The position numbers and the translations under genes were made by a program. A DNA stretch of 64,000 nt from positions 3,323,501 through 3,387,500 of the forward strand of contig NZ_CP165727.1 of the NCBI RefSeq assembly GCF_041200175.1. The letters are read 5' to 3'. The notes beneath the pieces were generated by a model that searched no databases, was not told the DNA's origin, and saw nothing but the letters and a program-made list of their open reading frames with translations. Source of the DNA: Streptomyces sp. R33. Its GTDB lineage: Bacteria; Actinomycetota; Actinomycetes; Streptomycetales; Streptomycetaceae. How positions within the stretch are numbered: position 1 is the first letter of the stretch; the number at the start of each line of letters is the position of its first letter. Shown in pieces: positions 8,030 to 17,124 of the stretch.

Positions 8030-9319
8030 TTACCCAAGTGGGACTTGACCGACTCTGTCACGTCCGCCCCTGGCCAGAACCCTTGCAAGACACTCCACGA
8101 CCTCTGGCTGATAGTCGCGCCCGGCGCCCAGCCGGAGCTGCTCCAGCACCGCCAGTGAGCCGCCCGGGTGACGGGTCCCGCCCAGCAGGTCGTCGTACGC
8201 GTTGACCGCCCGTACGATGCGCGCTGCGACGGGCTGGTCCCGGTACGGGTCGGCCTGCCGCTCCACGACCACGGCCACCTCGGCGGGCACCCCGGTCTGG
8301 CGGGCGACCTCCCCGCCGAGCACGGCGATCCGGCGGGCCTCGGCGGCGGGCAGCCCGGCGGTGGCCCCGGCCCGGACCGGGTCGACGAGGGAGAGCTGGC
8401 CGATGTCGTGCATGAGGGCGGCGTATTCCAGCACGGTGAGCTCCCGCTCCGACAGGCCGAGCTCCCGGCCGACGGCGCAGCTCAGCGCGGCGACGCGGCG
8501 GGAGTGCCCCGGGCGGGTGCAGCCGGCGATCTCGGTGGCCCGGGCCAGGGAGGTGATGGTCTGGCGGTAGGTGGTGCGGATCGCGGTGATCCGGTGGAAG
8601 GACAGCTGGGTCAGCAGCAGCGGCACGCAGAGGACGGGCAGCGCCCACAGGCCGGCGACGGCCACGCCGAAGGCCATGACGACCCCGGTGGCGCAGATCG
8701 CCGAGCCGATGCCGAGCCGGGCGCGCAGCTCGTCGCGCAGCAGCGGCCCGTACGGCCGCCCCGTGCGGGCGCCGGCCGGCGCGGCGGCGAGCACGGCGTC
8801 GCACAGGGTGGTGAGGCCGAGCAGGAAGAGCAGGAAGAGGACGAGGTACGGGCCCTGCCCGATGCCGTGCTCCAGCCGGCCGGAGTTGTAGAGCGGCTGG
8901 AAGCAGACGGCGGCGAAGGCGACGGTGAGGACCCGGCGGGCCAGGTGGTCGGCGGCGGGGCCGCGGCCCCGGGCGATGTGCGGGACGATCCCGGCGAGCG
9001 CCCCGGCGACGACGACCGCGACGATCTGGAGCACCCCGTGGTGGGTGGACTGGGCCGCGTTCGGGCCGAGCAGGGCGTACGCGAGGGCGCCGGCGGAGCC
9101 CAGCGGTGCGGGCTGGCGGTCCTCGGCCGCGTCCCGGTCGGCCGGGCGGTCACGGGTGTCGCCCGTGTCGCGGCGGGCGAGCTCTCCGCAGGCGATGAGG
9201 ACGCCGAAGGCCAGGGCGGTGCCCGGCTCGACGACGCCGTACCACAGGGTGTGCCCGAGCCCGGCGAGGGTGAGCACCCCCGCGGCCCCGCGCACCGTCC
9301 ACACGACCGGGACCCTCAT
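8030..9319 (-). CDS. Membrane HD-domain protein with degenerate GYP motif
   Basis: 429 aa. The N-terminal half (about 1-220) is a run of six or seven hydrophobic helices; the C-terminal half is an HD phosphohydrolase-like domain with HDIGQLS at about residue 303. Compared with its upstream neighbour it lacks the HHE...DGxGYP signature: the equivalent segment reads ERQADPYRDQPVAARIVRAV. It may therefore be a non-catalytic or altered partner. Its ATG overlaps the stop of the HD-GYP gene by four bases (ATGA), which implies coupled translation and probably a complex. Confidence 0.82.
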   Translation of the reverse strand: MRVPVVWTVRGAAGVLTLAGLGHTLWYGVVEPGTALAFGVLIACGELARRDTGDTRDRPADRDAAEDRQPAPLGSAGALAYALLGPNAAQSTHHGVLQIVAVVVAGALAGIVPHIARGRGPAADHLARRVLTVAFAAVCFQPLYNSGRLEHGIGQGPYLVLFLLFLLGLTTLCDAVLAAAPAGARTGRPYGPLLRDELRARLGIGSAICATGVVMAFGVAVAGLWALPVLCVPLLLTQLSFHRITAIRTTYRQTITSLARATEIAGCTRPGHSRRVAALSCAVGRELGLSERELTVLEYAALMHDIGQLSLVDPVRAGATAGLPAAEARRIAVLGGEVARQTGVPAEVAVVVERQADPYRDQPVAARIVRAVNAYDDLLGGTRHPGGSLAVLEQLRLGAGRDYQPEVVECLARVLARGGRDRVGQVPLG

Positions 9320-10902
9320 GCCCCGCCCCCGCCGTCCGGTTCCTGCCCGGCGCGCGGGTCCACGGTCCGTGCGCCCAGGCGGGCGCCCTGCGCGGGGAGC
9401 CCGGACAGCGCGGAGCCGGCGGGGTCCGCCGCGGCCGCGGCAGGTACGGCCGCCACGGGTGCCGCGGCGGCTGCGGCAACGGCCGCCGCCGCACGGCCCG
9501 GAGCGGAAGCGGAACCGGCCGGGATCACCTGCACGTCGTCGTCCGCGGTGACCACCGGGTGCCAGCCGTCCCGGCCGATCGCCTCCACCAGCGCGTGCAC
9601 CATCGCCGGGTCGAAGTGCGCCCCCGCACACCGTTGCAGCTCGGCCAGGGCCACCGGCACCGGCCGCGCCCGGCTGTAGGAGCGGGTCGAGGTCATCGCG
9701 TCGAAGGCGTCGGCCACTGCCACCACCCGGGCCAGCACCGGGATCTGCTCGCCGGCCAGCCCGTACGGATAGCCGGTGCCGTCGATCCGCTCGTGGTGGT
9801 GCAGGATCGCGGACCGGGCCTCCCCCAGGAAGCCGATGCCGCGCACCATCTCGTGCCCGTACTCGGGGTGCAGCTCGATGACCCGGCGCTCCTCGGGGGT
9901 CAGCGGCCCGTCCTTGCGCAGCAGCCGGGTCGGGACGCCGAGTTTGCCGACGTCGTGCAGGATCCCGGCGATCCGGACGACCTCGAGGCGGTCCCCGGCC
10001 ATGCCCAGCTCGCGGGCGATCATCGCCGAGGCCTGGCCGACGCGCTCGCTGTGGCCGCGCGTGTAGCGGTCCTTGAGGTCGACGGCCTGGACGAGCGCCC
10101 GGATCGTGGCCTGGTGGGCGGCCCGTTCGCGGTGGTACTGGGCGAAGACCCAGCAGGAGATGTACATCGGCAGCAGGACGAGCAGTGCGGCCGGGAGCCC
10201 GTAGGGGCTGCGCCACATGACGGCCATCATCAGCCCGGCGAGGCCGTGCACGCAGTGCGGGGCCAGGGAGAGGGCGAGCAGTCCGCGCCACGCGGTCCGC
10301 GCGGGCCGTCCCTCGGCGGCGGCGAGGATGCCCGCGTCGAGGGCGGTCAGTACGAGGCAGAAGGCGGCGGCCGCGGCCGCCGCGGGGAGCATCGCGTACG
10401 GGAAGTCCGCGAGCCGGCCGGCCGCAGCGGGCGGCCCCGACCCCCCGAAGGCCGCGCCGAACGACCCCCCGAAGGGGCTTCCGCCGAGCGCGGCCGGCCC
10501 GCCCAGCAGGGCGAACGTCCATCCCGCGGCCCAGGCGGCCGTGGCCTGCTGCGCCGCGTGCCACACCCGGCGCACCGGGGCGGGCCGCTGGACCACGGCC
10601 TGGGCGAACCCGCCGGGCAGCGCGACGAGCGCGGCGGCGGCCGGCGGCAGCAGGAAGACGGCGGCGAGCACCACGGGGAAGAAGGAGCCGATGCCCTCGG
10701 GGACCCGGCTGCGCCTGCCCGGCAGCGGGCACAGCTTGACGAGTTCGCAGCCGAGGCAGAGGAGGGTGAGCAGTCCTACGACCGGCCAGGGGGTGCCGGA
10801 ATCGGCGAAGGCCGGGGCGGTGCAGGCGCATGCCGTGAGGACGGCGCACAGGACGACGGCCCGCATGAGGGAAGGGCGCGCCGCCGGCGGAAGTACCCGC
10901 AT
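9316..10902 (-). CDS. Membrane-anchored HD-GYP domain phosphodiesterase
   Basis: 528 aa. An N-terminal block of several membrane helices (about 10-260) is followed by a complete HD-GYP domain: HDVGKLGVP near residue 315, HHHERIDGTGYP near 370-380, and VADAFDAMTS after it. HD-GYP proteins hydrolyse cyclic dinucleotides, classically c-di-GMP; the membrane part would sense or localise. A long Ala/Pro-rich C-terminal tail (about 450-528) is low-complexity and probably disordered. The ATG at 10902 has a strong GGGGAGGAG site. It forms a pair with the degenerate HD protein downstream (ATGA overlap). Confidence 0.9.
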   Translation of the reverse strand: MRVLPPAARPSLMRAVVLCAVLTACACTAPAFADSGTPWPVVGLLTLLCLGCELVKLCPLPGRRSRVPEGIGSFFPVVLAAVFLLPPAAAALVALPGGFAQAVVQRPAPVRRVWHAAQQATAAWAAGWTFALLGGPAALGGSPFGGSFGAAFGGSGPPAAAGRLADFPYAMLPAAAAAAAFCLVLTALDAGILAAAEGRPARTAWRGLLALSLAPHCVHGLAGLMMAVMWRSPYGLPAALLVLLPMYISCWVFAQYHRERAAHQATIRALVQAVDLKDRYTRGHSERVGQASAMIARELGMAGDRLEVVRIAGILHDVGKLGVPTRLLRKDGPLTPEERRVIELHPEYGHEMVRGIGFLGEARSAILHHHERIDGTGYPYGLAGEQIPVLARVVAVADAFDAMTSTRSYSRARPVPVALAELQRCAGAHFDPAMVHALVEAIGRDGWHPVVTADDDVQVIPAGSASAPGRAAAAVAAAAAAPVAAVPAAAAADPAGSALSGLPAQGARLGARTVDPRAGQEPDGGGGA

Positions 10903-11080
10903 GGCGCTCTCCTCCCCTGTGCCGTGCGCACCCGGTACCGCCGGATCGCACCGGCACCGTCTGGGGAGAATAGGTGTGGCCCCTGGTGCAGCGGGCCACA
11001 TTTTCGTATTGCGCCGTACGGGCGCCCCCGGATTAGCGCCTTCGGGTGAACGAAGTGGGTTTCCAGGGGCAGTTGTTCGA

Positions 11081-11383
11081 TCAGCCGGTGGCGGGGTCCG
11101 CGGTCACGTCGTGATCGGGGACGGCCTGGCCCGAACGGATCAGCTCGATCCGGCCCATGACCTTCGAGCGCAGATCGGTCGGCACGTCGTCCGAACCGCA
11201 GCAGCGCTTCACCAGCTTCTTCACGGCCTGCTCGAGGCCGTATTTCTCCAGACAGGGATTGCACTCGCCGAAGTGCGTCTCGAACTTCGTGCAATCGCTG
11301 TCCGGCATCTCGTGGTCCAGGAACTCGTACAGGTGGTCCAGGACCTCAGAGCACTCCGTCTCGTGCGGCTCTCCGCAGCTCAT
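11081..11383 (-). CDS. rsrA: Zinc-binding anti-sigma factor RsrA
   Basis: Redox-sensitive anti-sigma factor (100 aa) that binds SigR in reducing conditions and releases it when disulfides form. The full ZAS-family metal and thiol set is present: Cys3, His7, Cys11, Cys31, His37, Cys41, Cys44, Cys61 and Cys62, with the H-x3-C-x2-C core HFGECNPC. Cys11, Cys41 and Cys44 correspond to the residues that form the trigger disulfide and bind zinc in the S. coelicolor protein. The start overlaps the sigR stop by four bases (ATGA), so sigma and anti-sigma are made in a fixed ratio. Confidence 0.97.
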   Translation of the reverse strand: MSCGEPHETECSEVLDHLYEFLDHEMPDSDCTKFETHFGECNPCLEKYGLEQAVKKLVKRCCGSDDVPTDLRSKVMGRIELIRSGQAVPDHDVTADPATG

Positions 11384-12189
11384 GAGCCCGAGCCTTTCAG
11401 GTCGTTCGACTCTCCCGCGCCGGCGGGGACCAGCCCGCGCTCGCGGGCATAGTCCTCCAGCATTCCGCGGAGTTGACGGCGGCCACGGTGCAGTCGCGAC
11501 ATGACCGTACCGATGGGTGTACCCATGATGTCCGCGATCTCCTTGTACGCAAAGCCCTCTACGTCGGCAAGATAGACCGCGATGCGGAACTCCTCGGGAA
11601 TGGCCTGAAGCGCTTCCTTCACATCCGAATCGGGCAGGTGGTCAAGCGCCTGTGATTCGGCGGAACGCAGTCCCGTCGACATGTGCGACTCGGCGCGCGC
11701 CAGCTGCCAGTCCTCGATCTCCTCCGCCGCGCTGCGCTGCGGCTCACGCTGCTTCTTGCGGTAGGAGTTGATGAACGTGTTGGTCAGAATGCGGTAGAGC
11801 CACGCCTTGAGATTGGTGCCCTCGCGGAACTGGTGGAAGGACGCGTATGCCTTCGCGTACGTCTCCTGGACCAGGTCCTCGGCGTCGGCCGGATTGCGCG
11901 TCATGCGCAGTGCGGCCGAGTACATCTGGTCGAGGTAGCCGAGGGCGTCCCTCTCGAAGCGCGCATTGCGCTCCGGGGTCGTCTCCTCCGCGTGGCCTTC
12001 GTCGGTCCCAGCGACAGGACCCACCTCCTCCGACTGCGTGACGGCTCCGAAAGCGGACCCGCTCGAATCGGAGAATAGTCGACCATCCCGGCCTTCCGCC
12101 GCCTGAAGCTGGCTGCGCTTGGGCCCGGGCAGGACCGTCCAGTCCAGGCCTGCCGCCTGCGGACGGTGCTGGCTGATGACCTGGGTCAT
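11380..12189 (-). CDS. sigR: Thiol-oxidative-stress sigma factor SigR (long form; short form starts at 12024)
   Basis: ECF sigma factor that directs the disulfide-stress regulon (thioredoxins, mycothiol metabolism, proteases). Sigma region 2 is visible in [20 protein letters not shown] and region 4 in [19 protein letters not shown]. Two starts are supported. GTG 12024 ([10 protein letters not shown]), with an adjacent GGAGGAG, gives a 214-aa stable-type SigR. ATG 12189 ([10 protein letters not shown]), with a strong GGAGGAGAGGGAG site, adds exactly 55 residues, the size of the extension reported for the unstable, feedback-induced SigR' of S. coelicolor. The promoter at 12239-12264 would produce the long form. 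Confidence 0.97.
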   Translation of the reverse strand: MTQVISQHRPQAAGLDWTVLPGPKRSQLQAAEGRDGRLFSDSSGSAFGAVTQSEEVGPVAGTDEGHAEETTPERNARFERDALGYLDQMYSAALRMTRNPADAEDLVQETYAKAYASFHQFREGTNLKAWLYRILTNTFINSYRKKQREPQRSAAEEIEDWQLARAESHMSTGLRSAESQALDHLPDSDVKEALQAIPEEFRIAVYLADVEGFAYKEIADIMGTPIGTVMSRLHRGRRQLRGMLEDYARERGLVPAGAGESNDLKGSGS

Positions 12190-12238
12190 GCGCTCCCTCT
12201 CCTCCGACGATTTCCCGTGCGTTTCCGACATCCGGCAC

Positions 12239-12264
12239 AACAGAAGGGCCGGGCCGTGCATTCC
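12239..12264 (-). promoter_or_regulatory. SigR-dependent promoter (sigRp2 type)
   Basis: On the minus strand GGAAT (12264-12260), an 18-bp spacer and GTT (12241-12239) exactly match the SigR consensus GGAAT-N18-GTT. Transcription would begin near 12230, leaving a roughly 40-nt leader before the long-form start at 12189. This is the arrangement of the autoregulated sigRp2 promoter. Confidence 0.9.
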
Positions 12265-12315
12265 CGGGGTTTGCGGCCTCTGCCGGGCAGCCGCCGAAAG
12301 GTGATCGGATTCACA

Positions 12316-12972
12316 TCAGAGGGGTAGCCCGGCGAGCCACGCGCTGACCGCCCCGGTGATCACCTCGAGGGTCTCCTCCTGGGTCGGACCGGCCTTCTTG
12401 GGCACCGCGAAGCCGTGATCGGCGTGCGGGACCTCCACCAGTTCGTACGCCGCCTGCGCGGTCGGCGGCGGGAACTCCTCGGGCCGCCCGAAGGGGTCCC
12501 GGCCGCCCTGGACGACCAGGGTGGGCCGCCCGGCGCCGGTCAGTTCCCCGGCCCGGGACTTCTCGGGCCGGCCCGGCGGGTGCAGCGGGAAGGCGAGGGC
12601 CAGCACCCCGGCCGCCCCCAGCTCGGCGGCGGTCCGGCAGGCCACCCGGGCCCCGGCGCTGCGCCCGCCCGCCACCACGGGCAGCCCGGGCCCGGCCAGC
12701 GCCGGCCACAGGCCGCGCCAGCCCTCGTCGAGCACCTTGGGCGCGGCGGCCACCTTCTTCCCGGCGACCCGCCACGGCTGCTCGACCAGCGCCACGGTGA
12801 CCCCCTGCGCGGGCAGGGCGGCGGCCAGGGCCCGCAGGTCGCGGGCCTCGATCCCGCCGCCGGCGCCGTGGCTCACGGCCAGCACGAGGCGGGCCGTACG
12901 GGCGGGGGCGGGGTGCCAGGTGATGCGGGCTTCGCCCGCCGGGGTGTCGACGCTCTCCGTACGCGTGGTCAT
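12316..12972 (-). CDS. Alpha/beta hydrolase family protein (KANL3/Tex30-like)
   Basis: 218 aa. An alpha/beta hydrolase fold of the dienelactone hydrolase/KANL3-Tex30 group: early strand-loop VLAVSHGAGGG (about 30-40), nucleophile elbow GGRSAGARVA with Ser near 107, LVVQGGRDPFG with the acid Asp, and VPHADHGF carrying the catalytic His. The substrate is unknown. ATG 12972 has AGGATGGG upstream. It lies 18 nt downstream of the SRAP gene on the same strand and 52 nt before the sigR promoter, so it may be co-transcribed with the SRAP gene. Confidence 0.85.
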   Translation of the reverse strand: MTTRTESVDTPAGEARITWHPAPARTARLVLAVSHGAGGGIEARDLRALAAALPAQGVTVALVEQPWRVAGKKVAAAPKVLDEGWRGLWPALAGPGLPVVAGGRSAGARVACRTAAELGAAGVLALAFPLHPPGRPEKSRAGELTGAGRPTLVVQGGRDPFGRPEEFPPPTAQAAYELVEVPHADHGFAVPKKAGPTQEETLEVITGAVSAWLAGLPL

Positions 12973-12990
12973 GGACCCATCCTGCACGGG

Positions 12991-13806
12991 TCAGAACAGC
13001 GTGCACTCCTCCGGCGCGGCCAGCTCGTCGAGCAGCTCGGGCCCGTTGTTGCGCACGTTGCTGACGGCCGTGGACACCGGGTACGCGCGCATCAGCCCGC
13101 CCGGCGGCGGCGCGAGCAGGGCCTGGAGTTCGCCGGTGTCGGTGCGGGCCGGGTCCAGCCAGGCGTCCCAGCGGTCCGGGGTCAGCATCAGCGGCATCCG
13201 GGGGTGGATCTCGGCGAGCGAGGCCGGGCCCTCGGCGGGAGCCACGGCCAGCGGCCCGGTCTCGGCCTCGGCGGTGATCACCGAGCAGGTCGCCCACCAG
13301 GCCTGGGGGTGATCGCCGGGGAGGGCCGGGTCGCGCCAGAACTCGTATATCCCGGCCATGGCGAAGACGGAGCCGTCGGCGGGGAGCACGAAGTAGGGCT
13401 GCTTGCGTGCCCGCTTCTTCTTGCCCTCGACCTCGAGCTGCCGTTCGTCGTGGGCGGTGACCCACTCGTAGTAGCCGTCGGCGGGGACGATGCAGCGGCG
13501 CTGCGCGAAGGGCCTGCGGAAGGACGGCTTCTCGGCCAGCGTCTCGGAGCGGGCGTTGATCATCCGGGCGGCGCCGTCGGGGTTCTTGGCCCAGGAGGGG
13601 ACGAGCCCCCACCTCAGGGTGCGCAGCTGACGAACCGGACGCGGATCCGGAGCGTCCTTCACAGGACGGTCGAGGACGACGTGGACCTCCTTCGTCGGCG
13701 CCACGTTCCAGTCGGGGGCCAGCGTCTCCTCCGGCTCCCACCGCTCGATGCCGAAGGCCTCCACCAGGTCCTCGGGTCTGCGACTCGCTGCATACCTTCC
13801 GCACAT
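12991..13806 (-). CDS. SOS-response-associated peptidase (SRAP/YedK/HMCES family)
   Basis: 271 aa. This family protects abasic sites in single-stranded DNA by forming a thiazolidine crosslink. The key residues are present: Cys2 right after the initiator Met (MCGRY), Asn34 in WNVAPT, Glu114 in YYEW and His201 in EIHPRMP. The ATG at 13806 must be the start because Cys2 has to be exposed after Met removal; an upstream in-frame ATG would bury it. It is divergent from the M50 peptidase gene. With UvrD2, AdnAB and the alkyltransferase-like gene it adds to a group of DNA-maintenance genes in the window. Confidence 0.95.
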   Translation of the reverse strand: MCGRYAASRRPEDLVEAFGIERWEPEETLAPDWNVAPTKEVHVVLDRPVKDAPDPRPVRQLRTLRWGLVPSWAKNPDGAARMINARSETLAEKPSFRRPFAQRRCIVPADGYYEWVTAHDERQLEVEGKKKRARKQPYFVLPADGSVFAMAGIYEFWRDPALPGDHPQAWWATCSVITAEAETGPLAVAPAEGPASLAEIHPRMPLMLTPDRWDAWLDPARTDTGELQALLAPPPGGLMRAYPVSTAVSNVRNNGPELLDELAAPEECTLF

Positions 13807-13886
13807 GGCTGCCACACTGCCATCTCACTCCCCCGGCTACCGCTGGGGGTACCCCCAGCCCACCACCACAAGGAGTCCGCCACTCT

Positions 13887-14600
13887 ATGGACAGCACCAC
13901 GACCGCCGGCCTGTGGGACCGGCTGACCGGCATACAGACCCCGCCGCCCCTGTGGCTGGTGATCGTGACGGGCGTGGTCGCGCTGGCCGCCGTGGGGCCG
14001 CGCCCGCTGTGGCGGCTGTCCCGCAACGCCGTGACCATCGCCCACGAGGGGGGCCACGGGCTGGTGGCCCGGCTGACCGGACGCAAGCTCGACGGGATCC
14101 GGCTGCACTCCGACACCAGCGGCGTCACCGTCAGCGTCGGCAAGGCGACCGGGCCCGGGATGATCCTGACCGCCGCCGCCGGGTACCCGGCGCCCGCGCT
14201 GCTCGGGCTCGGCGGGGCCGCACTGCTGTCGGCCCACCGCATCACGCTGCTGCTGTGGGCGGCCACCGTACTGCTCCTCGCGATGCTGGTGATGATCCGC
14301 AACGCGTACGGGGCCCTGATGGTGGTGCTGGCCGGCGCCGCGTTCGTCCTGGTCTCCTGGCTCGCCACGGCCGAGGTCCAGGCGGCCTTCGCGTACCTGG
14401 TGGTGTGGTTCCTGCTGATGGGTGCCGTACGGCCGGTCTTCGAGCTGGGGGCCCAGCGCCGGCACGGCGGGGCGCCGGATTCCGACGCGGACCAGCTGGG
14501 GCGGCTCACCCACGTCCACCCGGTGGCCTGGCTGCTCCTGTTCCACGCGGTCGCGCTGTGCTCGCTCATCGGCGGCGGGCGCTGGCTTCTCAACCTCTGA
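13887..14600 (+). CDS. M50 family membrane metalloprotease
   Basis: 237 aa with about five hydrophobic segments. The zinc motif HEGGH (residues 53-57) sits at the start of the core, consistent with an intramembrane site-2-protease-like enzyme. The second M50 signature (NxxPxxPLDGG) is not obvious, so this belongs to the short M50B-like branch common in Streptomyces; the third metal ligand cannot be assigned by eye. AAGGAG lies 11 nt before the ATG. No PDZ domain is present. A substrate, perhaps an anti-sigma factor, is only a guess. Confidence 0.85.
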   Translation: MDSTTTAGLWDRLTGIQTPPPLWLVIVTGVVALAAVGPRPLWRLSRNAVTIAHEGGHGLVARLTGRKLDGIRLHSDTSGVTVSVGKATGPGMILTAAAGYPAPALLGLGGAALLSAHRITLLLWAATVLLLAMLVMIRNAYGALMVVLAGAAFVLVSWLATAEVQAAFAYLVVWFLLMGAVRPVFELGAQRRHGGAPDSDADQLGRLTHVHPVAWLLLFHAVALCSLIGGGRWLLNL

Positions 14601-14666
14601 GACGGATCCCGCGCGGGCCCGCTGCGGCGGCGCGATCAAGATCTGGGCCCGGGAGGAGCCACTAAA

Positions 14667-16013
14667 GTGGGGGCCATGACCGAGACCCCCGCGCTCCACG
14701 CCCTCTGGCCCGCTCCGCTCGCCGACGGCACCGTCCACGCCACCGTCACCGTGCCCGGGTCCAAGTCGGTCACCAACCGCGCCCTCGTCCTCGCCGCGCT
14801 CGCCGCCGAGCCGGGCTGGGTGCGCCGCCCGCTGCGCTCGCGCGACTCCCAGCTGATGGCGGACGCGCTGCGCGCGCTGGGCGTCGGCATCGAGGAGACG
14901 GCATCCTCCAGTTCCGGCGACGGCTCCGGCGGCGAGGCCTGGCGCATCATCCCGGCCGCCCTGCACGGCCCGGCCACCGTCGACGTCGGCAACGCGGGCA
15001 CGGTCATGCGCTTCCTGCCGCCCGTCGCCACCCTGGCCTCCGGCGACATCCGTTTCGACGGCGACCCGCGTTCCTACGAGCGCCCGCTCGGCCAGGTCAT
15101 CAGCGCCCTGCGCACCCTCGGCGCGCGGATCGACGACGACGGCCGGGGCGCGCTGCCGCTGACGGTCCAGGGCGGCGGGGCCCTGGAGGGCGGCGTCGTC
15201 GAGATCGACGCCTCCAACTCCTCGCAGTTCGTCTCGGCGCTGCTGCTCTCCGGCCCGCGCTTCAACCAGGGCGTCGAGGTCCGGCACACCGGCACCGCCC
15301 TGCCGTCGATGCCGCACATCCGGATGACCGTGGAGATGCTGCGCGCGGCGGGCGCCCAGGTCGACACCCCCGAGGCGGGCGGCGAGCCGAACGTGTGGCG
15401 GGTCGCGCCGAGCGCGCTGCTGGGCCGCGACATGGTCGTGGAACCGGACCTGTCGAACGCGCAGCCGTTCCTGGCTGCGGCCCTGATCACCGGCGGCACG
15501 GTCACGATCCCGGACTGGCCGCGCCGCACCACCCAGCCGGGCGACGAGCTGCGCCGGATCTTCACCGAGATGGGCGGCTCCTGCGAGCTGACCGACGCGG
15601 GCCTGGTCTTCAGCGGCAGCGGCAAGATCCACGGCATCGACGTGGACCTGAGCGAGGTCGGCGAGCTCACCCCCGGCATCGCGGCCGTGGCGGCGCTGGC
15701 CGACTCCCCGTCCACCCTGCGCGGGGTGGCGCACCTGCGGCTGCACGAGACGGACCGGCTGGCGGCGCTGACCGCGGAGATCAACGGCCTCGGCGGCGAG
15801 GTCACCGAGACGGCGGACGGCCTGCACATCCGCCCGCGCCCGCTGCAGGGCGGTGTCTTCCACACGTACGACGACCACCGGATGGCCACCGCGGGCGCGG
15901 TGATCGGCCTGGCGGTGGAGGGCGTGCAGATCGAGAACGTGGCGACGACCGCGAAGACCCTGCCGGACTTCCCGAAGATGTGGGCTCGAATGCTTTCGGG
16001 AGCGGGAGCGTAG
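14667..16013 (+). CDS. aroA: 3-phosphoshikimate 1-carboxyvinyltransferase (EPSP synthase)
   Basis: Shikimate-pathway enzyme joining PEP to shikimate-3-phosphate. Motifs: [15 protein letters not shown] at the N-terminus, [12 protein letters not shown] for phosphate binding, [13 protein letters not shown], and [15 protein letters not shown] near the C-terminus. Length (about 448 aa) is normal. Start: GTG 14667 has GGAGGAG at ideal 8-nt spacing; ATG 14676, three codons later, is the alternative. It is followed after 9 nt by rsgA, with which it is probably co-transcribed. Confidence 0.95.
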   Translation: MGAMTETPALHALWPAPLADGTVHATVTVPGSKSVTNRALVLAALAAEPGWVRRPLRSRDSQLMADALRALGVGIEETASSSSGDGSGGEAWRIIPAALHGPATVDVGNAGTVMRFLPPVATLASGDIRFDGDPRSYERPLGQVISALRTLGARIDDDGRGALPLTVQGGGALEGGVVEIDASNSSQFVSALLLSGPRFNQGVEVRHTGTALPSMPHIRMTVEMLRAAGAQVDTPEAGGEPNVWRVAPSALLGRDMVVEPDLSNAQPFLAAALITGGTVTIPDWPRRTTQPGDELRRIFTEMGGSCELTDAGLVFSGSGKIHGIDVDLSEVGELTPGIAAVAALADSPSTLRGVAHLRLHETDRLAALTAEINGLGGEVTETADGLHIRPRPLQGGVFHTYDDHRMATAGAVIGLAVEGVQIENVATTAKTLPDFPKMWARMLSGAGA

Positions 16014-16022
16014 GGCCCCGTC

Positions 16023-17033
16023 ATGCGCAGGTACGGCAAGCACACCGACGAGGACGACATCCGCCAGCGGCCCAACCCCAAGGGCAACCGGCCCCGGACC
16101 ACCATCCGGCCCAAGCACGAGGACGCGGCCGAGGGCTTCGTCCTGACCGTCGACCGCGGCCGGCTGACCTGCCTGGTCGACGGCCGCTCGATCACCGCCA
16201 TGAAGGCCCGCGAGCTGGGCCGCAAGGCGGCGGTGGTCGGCGACCGGGTCTGGATCGTGGGCGACCTGACGGGCAAGAAGGACACCCTCGCGCGGATCGT
16301 GCGGATCGAGGAGCGCAAGTCCGTCCTGCGGCGCACCGCGGACGACGACGATCCGTACGAGCGGGTGGTCGTCGCCAACGCGGACCAGCTGGCGATCGTC
16401 ACGGCGCTGGCCGACCCGGAGCCGCGGCCCCGGATGATCGACCGCTGTCTGGTGGCCGCGTACGACGCCGGGCTGGAGCCGCTGCTGGTGCTCACGAAGT
16501 CGGACCTGACCTCCCCGGACAAGATCCTGGAGATCTACTCCACGTTCGGCCTGAACTACGTGGTCACCAACCGTGAGGAGCTGGCGAGCGGCGACGCGGC
16601 CGACCGGGTGCGCGAGCGCCTGAACGGCCGGATCACCGCCTTCGTCGGCCACTCGGGCGTCGGCAAGACCACCCTGGTGAACTCGCTGGTCGCCGAGGGC
16701 CGCCAGCGCGCCACCGGGCACGTCAACGCGGTGACCGGCCGCGGCCGGCACACCACCACCTCCGCGCTCGCACTGCCGCTGCCGGGCGGTGACGGCTGGG
16801 TCATCGACACCCCGGGCGTGCGCTCGTTCGGCCTGCACCACGTGGACCCGTCCCGGGTGATCCTGGCCTTCCCGGAACTGGTTCCCGGTACGGAGGGCTG
16901 CCCGCGGGCCTGCAGCCACGACGAGCAGGACTGCGCGCTCGACAAGTGGGTGGAGGACGGCCATGCGGATCCGGCGCGCCTGTACTCGCTGCGGCGGCTG
17001 CTCCAGACCCGCGAGCGCCGCGAGGGAGACTGA
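16023..17033 (+). CDS. rsgA: Ribosome small-subunit-dependent GTPase A
   Basis: Circularly permuted GTPase (336 aa) that checks late 30S ribosome maturation. An OB-like N-terminal region (about 35-100) is followed by motifs in permuted order: TKSD (158-161, G4), GHSGVGKTT (209-216, G1) and DTPG (262-265, G3). The C-terminal zinc knuckle has Cys293, Cys297, His299 and Cys304. It is directly downstream of aroA, an arrangement I recall from other streptomycetes, with no obvious metabolic reason. Confidence 0.95.
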   Translation: MRRYGKHTDEDDIRQRPNPKGNRPRTTIRPKHEDAAEGFVLTVDRGRLTCLVDGRSITAMKARELGRKAAVVGDRVWIVGDLTGKKDTLARIVRIEERKSVLRRTADDDDPYERVVVANADQLAIVTALADPEPRPRMIDRCLVAAYDAGLEPLLVLTKSDLTSPDKILEIYSTFGLNYVVTNREELASGDAADRVRERLNGRITAFVGHSGVGKTTLVNSLVAEGRQRATGHVNAVTGRGRHTTTSALALPLPGGDGWVIDTPGVRSFGLHHVDPSRVILAFPELVPGTEGCPRACSHDEQDCALDKWVEDGHADPARLYSLRRLLQTRERREGD

Positions 17034-17087
17034 TCGTCCGGCGGGGTTTGCCGGGTACCACGTCTGGTAAATGCATAATCGCACCAC

Positions 17088-17102
17088 GTGACACGACGTC
17101 AC
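17088..17102. promoter_or_regulatory. Inverted repeat before the SMR exporter gene
   Basis: GTGAC-ACGAC-GTCAC is a perfect 5-bp inverted repeat with a 5-bp spacer, 23 bp upstream of the SMR gene. It resembles operators of TetR-type repressors, and a TetR gene lies just beyond the exporter on the opposite strand. No guanidine riboswitch motif was recognised in this 91-nt leader. Confidence 0.35.
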
Positions 17103-17124
17103 CTGACGCGGGGAGGCATGCGCC

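Noticed and set aside
17034..17124. Possible guanidine riboswitch before the Gdx-like exporter
   Set aside because: I looked for the ykkC-type, mini-ykkC and ykkC-III conserved blocks and saw none; only a short inverted repeat is present.
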